DNA of 14,790 nucleotides from Candidatus Gerdarchaeota archaeon (lineage in GTDB: Archaea > Asgardarchaeota > Heimdallarchaeia > JABLTI01): NCBI GenBank assembly GCA_016840905.1, contig JAEORM010000146.1:1-14790 (forward strand), read 5' to 3'. Positions 1 to 5,716 of this stretch are shown here, one piece after another. The position numbers were made by a program, and so were the translations under genes. The notes below the pieces were generated by a model. That model was not told where the DNA came from. It did no database searches and saw only the letters and a program-made list of their open reading frames with translations. The stretch's first letter is position 1, and each line of letters begins with the position of its first letter.

Positions 1-951
1 TAATATCGTATATATCAAACTGAATAAGCCCATAATTACAGTCATTACACCGACTGTTATTTTTAGCCATTTATTTTCAATTGATTTTGTTGTTAAAGCA
101 GCTAGTGGTGTGGAAAGTACTCCACCAACTATGAGATAGGGAGCTAAGCCAAAACTTCCTATATCTAATGGTTCACCACTCATATGGGTTTTTACTAAAT
201 TTGTTATTATATAGGTTAGTACTCCAACAAAACAGATAATTCCCTCTGAAAGCGAAGTAGAGGCAATAGCGTTCTTTCCTTCACGACCAGATAAGATTTG
301 ACCTGAAACAGTTAATGGTCCATAACCACCACCTGAAATACCTTTATTGAAGCCTGCAAGAGCACCTATAGCAGTAACACGTTTAAATGAAAATTTCATA
401 ACTTTCTTACTAAAAGCAAGAATTAAAACACCCATAAAGAAAACCATTATACCAATATAGATTTTAACACCAAATTTGAACATTGGATTTAGTTTGAATA
501 TAACTGAAATCACTGCGGAAATTATTGTTCCTAATATACCAAATACGGTTAAAACAAAAACCACTTTACTATCAATTGTAAATGATCTTAATTTATCCAT
601 AAAGGTTTGTTTCTCAGGGACATATACTCCTCCTGAGCTTGCAACTAGTTCAACGTTTGGTTCAGTACTTACTCTACTTTGACCTAATGGTATGTCTTTT
701 ACATTTGTTTTTGTTCGCCCGAGAGACATATTCTTAAAGAGAGCATGAAAGCCTGCAGAAATAATTCCTGTAAACATTTCTGATACTAGAACAGCGGGAA
801 CGATTTGGTATGATTCATACCCCATGAATAGTAGAATCGGTGTCAATGTGGTACCATAGCCCATACCAAGTGATGAGTCCATAAATTCACATAATAATGC
901 TAAAAAGCCAACTAATATTAGCATCCAACTGAAATCCATAAGTAAATCCAT
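1..951 (-). CDS. TauE/SafE-family membrane permease (3' end outside window)
   Basis: This reading frame starts at ATG 951 and stays open to the window edge: 317 codons without a stop, so the C-terminus is missing. An AGGAAG ribosome site lies about 8 bases before the start. The protein is strongly hydrophobic, with membrane segments near residues 8-22, 36-72, 130-152, 160-180, 190-215, 230-252, 268-290 and 298-317. Two glycine-rich motifs typical of TauE/SafE permeases are present, GMGYG at 29-33 and GISGGGYGP at 204-212, one in each half of the inverted-repeat fold. Known family members move sulfite, sulfonates or other small organosulfur anions, usually outward; the substrate cannot be read from sequence. 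A polar stretch of about 55 residues (75-128) separates the halves. An operator-like inverted repeat at 1015-1032 links it to the regulator at 5128. The family call is firm, the substrate unknown. Confidence 0.88.
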   Translation of the reverse strand, partial: MDLLMDFSWMLILVGFLALLCEFMDSSLGMGYGTTLTPILLFMGYESYQIVPAVLVSEMFTGIISAGFHALFKNMSLGRTKTNVKDIPLGQSRVSTEPNVELVASSGGVYVPEKQTFMDKLRSFTIDSKVVFVLTVFGILGTIISAVISVIFKLNPMFKFGVKIYIGIMVFFMGVLILAFSKKVMKFSFKRVTAIGALAGFNKGISGGGYGPLTVSGQILSGREGKNAIASTSLSEGIICFVGVLTYIITNLVKTHMSGEPLDIGSFGLAPYLIVGGVLSTPLAALTTKSIENKWLKITVGVMTVIMGLFSLIYTIL

Positions 952-986
952 TTTTATACTTCCTTTGATAATAACTCCTATGACTT

Positions 987-1008
987 ATCCTCTAAAGCAT
1001 TTGAGGAT
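987..1008. repeat. Inverted repeat upstream of permease
   Basis: The arms ATCCTC and GAGGAT are perfect 6-base complements with a 10-base spacer. It lies 36-57 bases before the permease ATG, where it would fall in the 5' leader or near the transcription start. It could be a short RNA hairpin or a protein site. On its own it is weak, but it sits next to the stronger repeat at 1015-1032. Confidence 0.4.
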
Positions 1009-1014
1009 TAAATC

Positions 1015-1032
1015 ATTCCTTTATTAAGGAAT
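1015..1032. promoter_or_regulatory. Operator-like repeat ATTCCT-N6-AGGAAT before the permease
   Basis: The sequence ATTCCTTTATTAAGGAAT has perfect 7-base arms around TATT. Its outer half-sites and 6-base spacing are identical to the two repeats at 5041-5078 beside the winged-helix regulator gene. If the permease TATA box is GGTATATTC (about 1036-1044, minus strand), this site falls between the TATA box and the transcription start, a classic place for repression. That the regulator encoded at 5128 binds here is my inference. Confidence 0.6.
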
Positions 1033-1232
1033 CAAAGAATATACCGTAATATAGTATTATCTCACTTTCTCTTTGCCTTGCGAACTGATAACCTAAAAAA
1101 GAAGAATTGGTTTAATATCAAAATGGTTATTTAATAAAAATATTGTAAATTTAAAAACCAACTTAATTATTCAAATTAGTTTCTAATTACTTGAATGATT
1201 TTACTACTCTTGCTGAGAGACCTTCTAGAAAG

Positions 1233-1244
1233 CTTTTATTTATG
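1233..1244 (+). promoter_or_regulatory. Possible TATA box for the Arf-like GTPase
   Basis: CTTTTATTTATG resembles an archaeal TATA element. Transcription would begin near 1265-1270, leaving a leader of about 140 bases to the preferred start at 1409. This is a motif reading only. Confidence 0.35.
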
Positions 1245-1408
1245 AATGTTAAAGAAACAGTAGAATCTTGTTCTAAGCAGGAGATCATTTGAAATTTGAA
1301 ATAACCTAAATGGAAAGCTATCAAACTGATAAGTTTCATAATAAGGAATTTCAAATTTTACTTATGCAACATGACTGCGAAAATAGACGAGGATCAAAGG
1401 TGGTAGCA

Positions 1409-1945
1409 ATGTCGTTATTACAAAGATTATTCAAACGAAAGAAACAAGCATTCATAACTATTTGTGGGTTAGATAGAGCCGGTAAAACATCTGTTCTCAA
1501 TTATTTAATTTATGGTGAACCTCGTTTAACCATCCCAACAATGGGTGTAAATGTTAATACTATTAATCTCCCTAAATTAGATTTACTTATTCATGATCTT
1601 GGTGGTCAAGAAAGCTTCCGACAATTATGGCCTAATATCAATGAAAAATCAGATGCTTTGGTCTATATTGTTGATAGCACAGATTACGATCGATTTGATT
1701 TGACAAAAAATATTTTCCATGAAATAGTTAATACTCAAATTGATGATGAGATTCCTGTACTAGTATTATTAAATAAAGCTGATAAACAAGAACGAATGTC
1801 TCGCACGGAATTCATTCCTCAATTTGGTCTTCTTGATATGGGAACTAATATTCAGTGGTCTTGTTATGAAACTTCAGCAAAGACTGGTCAAGGGTTAGTT
1901 GAAGCGTTTACTAATTTCATCCATTATTTAGAAGATGAAGTATGA
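1409..1945 (+). CDS. Arf/Arl-like small GTPase
   Basis: This is a Ras-superfamily GTP-binding switch protein closest to the Arf/Arl type. All five motifs are present (numbering from 1409): P-loop GLDRAGKTS at 20-28, switch-I Thr44 in TIPTMGV, DLGGQES at 63-69 with the Arf-style GGQ and following RxLW, NKAD at 122-125, and TSAK at 155-158. An open frame begins at ATG 1310. I prefer ATG 1409 because AAGGTGGT lies just before it and the resulting 178-residue protein has normal Arf length. It then begins MSLLQRLFKRKK, a short amphipathic basic helix as in Arf proteins. Gly2, the eukaryotic myristoylation site, is Ser here. In eukaryotes such proteins recruit effectors to membranes; the archaeal role is unknown. 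No regulator or effector gene is adjacent. A hairpin at 1968-1989 probably ends the transcript. Confidence 0.92.
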   Translation: MSLLQRLFKRKKQAFITICGLDRAGKTSVLNYLIYGEPRLTIPTMGVNVNTINLPKLDLLIHDLGGQESFRQLWPNINEKSDALVYIVDSTDYDRFDLTKNIFHEIVNTQIDDEIPVLVLLNKADKQERMSRTEFIPQFGLLDMGTNIQWSCYETSAKTGQGLVEAFTNFIHYLEDEV

Positions 1946-1967
1946 ATAATTAAAATTAGCTAATTTC

Positions 1968-1989
1968 TAGGTGATTGAAGAATCACCTA
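1968..1989. terminator. Hairpin between convergent GTPase and DMT genes
   Basis: TAGGTGATT and AATCACCTA form a perfect 9-base stem around a GAAG tetraloop. On the plus strand it is followed by a T-rich stretch (AAATATTTCTTTATTCTTT). It lies 22 bases after the GTPase stop and 17 bases past the stop of the opposing permease gene, so it could end both transcripts. Confidence 0.65.
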
Positions 1990-2006
1990 AAATATTTCTT
2001 TATTCT

Positions 2007-3053
2007 TTAAGTTGATTCCTTTCTTACTATTGGTGAAATCAGAGACGGTGAATTTTTTACTAGAATTAATTGTTTTAATCCCAGAGCTGTTGTAAAGATG
2101 ATACCAGTAAGTATGAAAAACATCCCAACTAATCGTTGAATAGTGAAAAGTTCCAATCCCCAAACTAACGAAAGAAGAGTCCCCCAAAAAGGTGAAGTGA
2201 ATGCTAATGGCATTACCAATGAAAGATCTCCTTTCTTGATAGCTATATAATAAAGAAGCATGCCAAAGAAACCTGCTAGAATCCCTTCAAAGAGCAATAT
2301 CAGAAAGAATTGTCCCAACTCATTGTAAACTATCCATTTTAATTCAGAAATAAGATGGGATTCTAAAAGACTTGGTCCTAAAGAAAAAATCGCTATGAGT
2401 AAAATAATTGAGGAGGTCATAGTTCGCAAAGTTATTCCCACAAAAGGTGTAATAGATGCTTTCTTCATTCCCCTTTTTCCAAAAAAAGAACCTATGCCCC
2501 AACAAATACCTGTTAGGAGAGCTACATATTCTATGCGCCAAGTCAGGATTTCTTGAAGTGTTAATGCTTTACTTGAAATGATCATAATACCGATGAATGT
2601 TAATACAAGTCCAGAAATTCTTTGATAGGTTGGTCGTTCATCTTTAAAGAGTAAAGCAAGTAAAGTTCCCCAAAAAGGTGAAAGAAAAGCGAGAGGCATT
2701 ACTAATGAAAGCTCTCCGCCAGATATTGCTAAATAATAAAGGAACATACCAATCCCACCTGCCAAAATCCCCTCAAAAATGATTATCTGAAATAAACCCC
2801 ATTTCGATGTTTTCCATGCGTAGGAAACTTCTTTTCTCAAATTAGCATTAAGTTTTTTACCAAATACTAAGAGAAATATAAGAAATAATATCATAGACAA
2901 GACAGTGCGGAGTAGAATACCTGTTAATGGAGTTAAATGACCAATCTTCATTGCTCTCTTCCCAAAAAAGGAGCCAGCTCCCCAACAAAGAGCTGTAAAG
3001 AGAGCAAGCCACTCAATCCTTAGGGTTCTTTTTAGCTTCAAATAAATTCGCAC
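2007..3053 (-). CDS. EamA/DMT-superfamily permease with two near-identical halves
   Basis: A membrane transporter of the drug/metabolite type, about 348 residues and ten membrane helices in two five-helix EamA units. The halves are strikingly alike. The segment CWGAGSFFGKRAMKIG near residue 24 recurs as CWGIGSFFGKRGMKKA near 185, and GELSLVMPLAFLSPFWGTLL near 114 recurs as GDLSLVMPLAFTSPFWGTLL about 160 residues later. Known relatives export or import amino acids, nucleotides or other small metabolites; the substrate here cannot be told. There is no ATG at the N-terminus: the choices are GTG 3053 or TTG 3056, with no good ribosome site for either. It is the last gene of the minus-strand block, 62 bases after the TatD-like gene, with a possible promoter of its own at 3091-3099. 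Confidence 0.88.
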   Translation of the reverse strand: MRIYLKLKRTLRIEWLALFTALCWGAGSFFGKRAMKIGHLTPLTGILLRTVLSMILFLIFLLVFGKKLNANLRKEVSYAWKTSKWGLFQIIIFEGILAGGIGMFLYYLAISGGELSLVMPLAFLSPFWGTLLALLFKDERPTYQRISGLVLTFIGIMIISSKALTLQEILTWRIEYVALLTGICWGIGSFFGKRGMKKASITPFVGITLRTMTSSIILLIAIFSLGPSLLESHLISELKWIVYNELGQFFLILLFEGILAGFFGMLLYYIAIKKGDLSLVMPLAFTSPFWGTLLSLVWGLELFTIQRLVGMFFILTGIIFTTALGLKQLILVKNSPSLISPIVRKEST

Positions 3054-3090
3054 CAAATCTTTTGTTAGATAGTAGTTACTAGTAGAATTG

Positions 3091-3099
3091 AATATAATA
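3091..3099 (-). promoter_or_regulatory. Possible TATA box for the DMT permease
   Basis: Read on the minus strand, TATTATATT lies about 40 bases before the GTG start at 3053. That spacing would give a leader of 10-15 bases, so the permease may be transcribed separately from the upstream operon. Confidence 0.4.
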
Positions 3100-3115
3100 C
3101 TTCTGAAACAAAAGA

Positions 3116-3943
3116 TTATTCCTCTAAAAGATTAAAAATTGATAATAAATTTGTATCTTTTTTCACAAGTGATTTAAAATTTGTTAGAATTGAATCTTTA
3201 AGTGAATCTTCTGTTATACCTCTTAAATTAGCTACTCGTTGAAGGATTTCGAAAATATAATCTGGCATAGATTTTTGTGTATCGCTTTTTGTATCTGGTT
3301 CTTTCCTGCACGGTCCATCTGTTTCAAGCAATAATTGTGCTTTGGGTATTTTTCGAACAATATCTATTGTTCTAGCCCATTCTTCTGGTGGGATATGATT
3401 TTTAAATTTCTCCATAATCATATTTCCCCCAACTGAAAAATAGCAACCTAAATCCAATAACTCATATAGTGTATCAATTGATCCCTTATAACCATGAATA
3501 ATAACCTTAGGTAAAGAGTATTCTCTGATTAACTTATATCCTTGTTCTTCAGCACCATCCAAATGTAGTATAACTAGTTTTTCATGTTCTAATGCTGCTT
3601 TAAAAAAATACTCAAGAATGGTATGTTGTGCTGGATATTGTGATTTATCTTTGAGAAAATGATAATCTAAACCAATTTCACCAAAAGCAACTGCTTCTTT
3701 TATGAGAGGGTCTATTGATTTTAAATTATTATTGTATTCATGAGCTACCATTGGATGTATACCAAAGCAAGGAATAACATTTTTTGATAATTTTGCTAGG
3801 TTTAATGTTTGAATATATGATTCCGTATGTATTGTATTGGAGAGAAGTAGTATTTCCTTATCATTTGCTATTTGTAATGCTTTTTCAAGAGAGTCTTCAT
3901 ACTGAAGATAAACATTAGTATGAAAATGACTATCTATTATCAA
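3116..3943 (-). CDS. TatD-family metal-dependent hydrolase
   Basis: A 275-residue TIM-barrel amidohydrolase-type protein of the TatD family, many of which are metal-dependent DNases. The expected metal ligands are visible in order: His6 and His8 in DSHFH, Glu89 in GEIGLDYH, His127 in ILHLDGA, His150 in IIHGYKGS and Asp209 in LETDGP. Length matches the family (about 250-275). The start must be TTG 3943: an in-frame TAG lies four codons upstream and the family begins at this MIIDSHFH motif. The gene follows the third TIGR04076 gene by 26 bases and is probably in the same transcript. Whether it acts on nucleic acid or on a small molecule in this operon is open; the usual HCFSG motif of bacterial DNases is changed to HGYKGS. 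Confidence 0.87.
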   Translation of the reverse strand: MIIDSHFHTNVYLQYEDSLEKALQIANDKEILLLSNTIHTESYIQTLNLAKLSKNVIPCFGIHPMVAHEYNNNLKSIDPLIKEAVAFGEIGLDYHFLKDKSQYPAQHTILEYFFKAALEHEKLVILHLDGAEEQGYKLIREYSLPKVIIHGYKGSIDTLYELLDLGCYFSVGGNMIMEKFKNHIPPEEWARTIDIVRKIPKAQLLLETDGPCRKEPDTKSDTQKSMPDYIFEILQRVANLRGITEDSLKDSILTNFKSLVKKDTNLLSIFNLLEE

Positions 3944-3969
3944 TACTCTACACTAACCTTATTTAGAAT

Positions 3970-4290
3970 TCATTCTTTTACTCGTTCTAATTTAAAAACA
4001 ACTGGTTTACGACCATCTGTACACGACACATAAGCCATATCTTTTTCAACTCGATGAAAATGTCCATCAAAATAGAGAACCGATAAATCTTTGTAAATAT
4101 CTCTCCAAGCCCACCCACAGAATCCTTCAGGCATATGCATAACTGAATCTACCATGAACTCATCTCCTTCTTTAAAGAGATCACATTTAGTCATGAGATT
4201 ACCTGAAAGATTTCTAATATCATGATTAGGTCCGAAAACATCTTCCGGACCAAATAATTTTATGACAGTTATTTTTACTTTTGTCAACAC
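3970..4290 (-). CDS. TIGR04076-type small protein, third copy (altered Cys motif)
   Basis: A 106-residue protein of the TIGR04076 type, a family of unknown function. It shares with its two upstream neighbours the N-terminal VKITV strand, PEDVFG, a Cys near 36, PEGFC at 54-58 followed by AW..IY, and a C-terminal CTDG-x-x-PVVFKLER block. It differs at key places: the Cys-Cys pair of the other copies is Ser-Cys (89-90), and GIRP is replaced by GRKP. This may be a diverged copy with altered metal or thiol chemistry. The start is GTG 4290, preceded by GAGAG at about 6 bases. It lies 14 bases after copy two and 26 bases before the TatD-like gene. The family call rests on recall of the PEGFC and CxDGxRPVxFxLER motifs. 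Confidence 0.8.
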   Translation of the reverse strand: MLTKVKITVIKLFGPEDVFGPNHDIRNLSGNLMTKCDLFKEGDEFMVDSVMHMPEGFCGWAWRDIYKDLSVLYFDGHFHRVEKDMAYVSCTDGRKPVVFKLERVKE

Positions 4291-4304
4291 TATTACTCTC
4301 TTGT

Positions 4305-4622
4305 TTATTCTTTCTCAATTCGCTCAAGTTTAAAGACTACTGGACGGATGCCATCTGCGCAACAGGCATAATCAATACCTATTCCAGCCCAATCATCAAA
4401 ACTACCACCAAAACGTAAGAAGTTTACCTTATGATACATATTAAACCAAGCGTGATGACAAAATCCTTCAGGCATATTTCCATTAATGGAAAGATATTCA
4501 TCGCCTTCATTGTAACCACATTTAATGATCTCCTTTCCGCTTGGACGATGGAATTTTTCACCAAAGACATCTTCAGGACTAAAGTTTTTCACTACAGTGA
4601 TTTTAACATTATATTCAGGCAT
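4305..4622 (-). CDS. TIGR04076-type small protein, second copy
   Basis: A 105-residue cytosolic protein with no membrane segment, homologous along its length to the genes on either side. Conserved features: VKITVVK at 6-12, FSPEDVFG at 14-21, Cys35, PEGFC at 51-55, the Cys87-Cys88 pair, and DGIRPVVFKLER at 90-101. The family has no established function that I know of. The recurring cysteines suggest metal binding or thiol redox, but that is inference. The ATG at 4622 is 19 bases after the stop of copy one, which fits one operon with translation moving from gene to gene; the ribosome site is weak. The plus-strand frame across this gene is its shadow. Confidence 0.82.
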   Translation of the reverse strand: MPEYNVKITVVKNFSPEDVFGEKFHRPSGKEIIKCGYNEGDEYLSINGNMPEGFCHHAWFNMYHKVNFLRFGGSFDDWAGIGIDYACCADGIRPVVFKLERIEKE

Positions 4623-4641
4623 AATGATCTACCATTCGTTA

Positions 4642-4965
4642 TTATTCATCTAATCTTTCCAAAACAAAAGATACTGGTCTAATTCCATCTGTACAACAGG
4701 AAATCATCTTTGGTTTTTCTACCCATGGTTCATGATCTCCGCCTAGAGCTAATACTCTGAGATCTGAATAGATATCTTTCCAAGCATATGAACAGAATCC
4801 TTCGGGACATTTCATATCTTTTTCTACAAAAAACTCTTGATCATCCTTGAAAGCAGTGCAAATAGTATATTCTTTACCACCTGGGCTTTTTGGTACCTTA
4901 CCGTTGAAAATATAGGATGGTTCAACCCGTTTTAAGACAGTTATTTTTACTCTATGTCTAGCCAT
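4642..4965 (-). CDS. TIGR04076-type small protein, first copy (operon head)
   Basis: First gene of the minus-strand operon, 107 residues from ATG 4965. A GTG at 4974 would add three residues, but the alignment with the other copies favours ATG. It has VKITVLK at 6-12, Cys36, CPEGFC at 53-58 with an extra Cys53, AW.DIYSDL, Cys90-Cys91, and DGIRPVSFVLER. It keeps all the cysteines seen in the second copy plus one. Its promoter is probably the TATA-like box at 5021-5033. Two operator-like repeats lie just beyond that, shared with the divergent regulator gene, so this operon is the likeliest target of that regulator. Biochemical role unknown. Confidence 0.82.
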   Translation of the reverse strand: MARHRVKITVLKRVEPSYIFNGKVPKSPGGKEYTICTAFKDDQEFFVEKDMKCPEGFCSYAWKDIYSDLRVLALGGDHEPWVEKPKMISCCTDGIRPVSFVLERLDE

Positions 4966-5020
4966 TTGAATCACATTTCTCTCTTTTTACATAGAATTTT
5001 TTCACCTTACATATCATTAC

Positions 5021-5033
5021 TTTTATATTTAAG
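5021..5033 (-). promoter_or_regulatory. TATA box of the TIGR04076 operon
   Basis: On the minus strand CTTAAATATAAAA matches an archaeal TATA box and would start transcription near 5000, about 35 bases before ATG 4965. The element is nearly symmetrical and could also be read on the plus strand toward the regulator gene. The operator pair at 5041-5078 lies immediately upstream of it. Confidence 0.55.
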
Positions 5034-5040
5034 GGGAGTT

Positions 5041-5078
5041 TATTCCTATGTATAGGAATATTCCTATCAATAGGAATA
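5041..5078. promoter_or_regulatory. Tandem operator pair between divergent genes
   Basis: Two perfect inverted repeats lie side by side. TATTCCTATGTATAGGAATA is at 5041-5060 and TATTCCTATCAATAGGAATA at 5059-5078, overlapping by two bases with a repeat period of 18. Each has 9-base arms around two central bases. The second overlaps the plus-strand TATA-like box at 5075-5086; the first lies 8 bases upstream of the minus-strand TATA box. A dimeric winged-helix protein encoded next door is the natural ligand, giving self-control plus control of the operon. Binding is inferred; the repeats are seen directly. Confidence 0.8.
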
Positions 5079-5086
5079 TAAAAAGG
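5075..5086 (+). promoter_or_regulatory. TATA box of the winged-helix regulator
   Basis: AATATAAAAAGG fits an archaeal TATA element. Transcription would start near 5105, some 23 bases before ATG 5128, leaving room for the ribosome site AAGGA at 5115-5119. The second operator overlaps its first bases. Confidence 0.55.
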
Positions 5087-5127
5087 TTATTAAAGGATAG
5101 GGAAAAAGAACTGCAAGGAATGATAAA

Positions 5128-5694
5128 ATGGCTGAACAATCAGTAATTCGTGAAACAGCAAGAGTATTACAAACGATAATGTTAGATCCAACAAGGGTAG
5201 CTATTTGGTTTGAGATATTACGTAAGCCAGAGATTACTGCTACTGAATTAATGACTAAGATTTGTGTAAAAAAGACTGCTATGTATTATCATTTAAACAT
5301 CTTGGAAAAGCATGGGGTAATAGGAGCAACAACCGATAAAAAGGAAAAGCATTATCGTATTTTAAAGAACTTTTTCGAATTATTCACCACAGCAAAGGAA
5401 ATTTTTAATGAAAATCATCGTGATTTAGATATCTTCAATTTACTCGTTGTTAATAGTTTCATTCAAAGAGAGCTTAATCGTATACAAAGCATGTCTCGGG
5501 AAGATTATCAAAGGAAAAAATATCCTGTTAATTATATTGGTATGTGGTTTTGTGACAGAGAAAGACTCGACAAAATAAAAGATGAATATAAAGCACTATT
5601 CAATAAAATATTAGAACTAGATAAAGGTGAGGGACCTGAAGCAGTTGCCAATACAACATTAGCTTATTATTGGGGATTAATGGATTTTGAATAG
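5128..5694 (+). CDS. ArsR-like winged-helix transcription regulator
   Basis: A 188-residue protein whose first 85 residues form an ArsR-type winged helix. LDPTRVAIWFEILRK at 19-33 leads in. The helix-turn-helix covers about 37-62, ITATELMTKICVKKTAMYYH, with the recognition helix around KKTAMYYHLNILEKHG. A basic wing, KKEKHYRI, follows at 71-78. The C-terminal half (90-188) is helical and charged, has no motif I know, and may form the dimer or sense a ligand. It has a single Cys in the DNA-binding part (Cys46) and one at Cys150; there is no evident ArsR metal-site CxC. Divergent orientation and the operator pair directly before its start make self-regulation very likely. An AAGGA ribosome site lies 9-13 bases before ATG. 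The inducer is unknown. Confidence 0.85.
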   Translation: MAEQSVIRETARVLQTIMLDPTRVAIWFEILRKPEITATELMTKICVKKTAMYYHLNILEKHGVIGATTDKKEKHYRILKNFFELFTTAKEIFNENHRDLDIFNLLVVNSFIQRELNRIQSMSREDYQRKKYPVNYIGMWFCDRERLDKIKDEYKALFNKILELDKGEGPEAVANTTLAYYWGLMDFE

Positions 5695-5712
5695 AAAAAG
5701 AAAAAAGAGATT
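5695..5712 (-). terminator. T-rich tract ending the beta-propeller membrane gene
   Basis: Right after the stop at 5717 the minus strand reads AATCTCTTTTTTCTTTTTC, a typical archaeal oligo-T terminator without a hairpin. The convergent gap is only 22 bases, so the tract runs up to the regulator's stop codon. Confidence 0.45.
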
Positions 5713-5716
5713 AAAA

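Larger units (their letters stand above)
952..1408. other. Divergent control region between permease and GTPase
   Basis: This AT-rich gap separates two divergent genes. It holds two inverted repeats (987-1008 and 1015-1032) on the permease side. Permease TATA candidates read on the minus strand lie at about 1035-1055. A TATA-like box for the GTPase lies at 1233-1244. I found no convincing small gene or RNA here. The 99 bases before 1409 could also be coding if the upstream ATG at 1310 is used. Confidence 0.6.

Noticed and set aside
1310..1408. 33-residue N-terminal extension of the Arf-like GTPase
   Set aside because: The extension has no ribosome site and no family counterpart, while ATG 1409 follows AAGGTGGT and gives normal Arf length. 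Kept as an alternative start.
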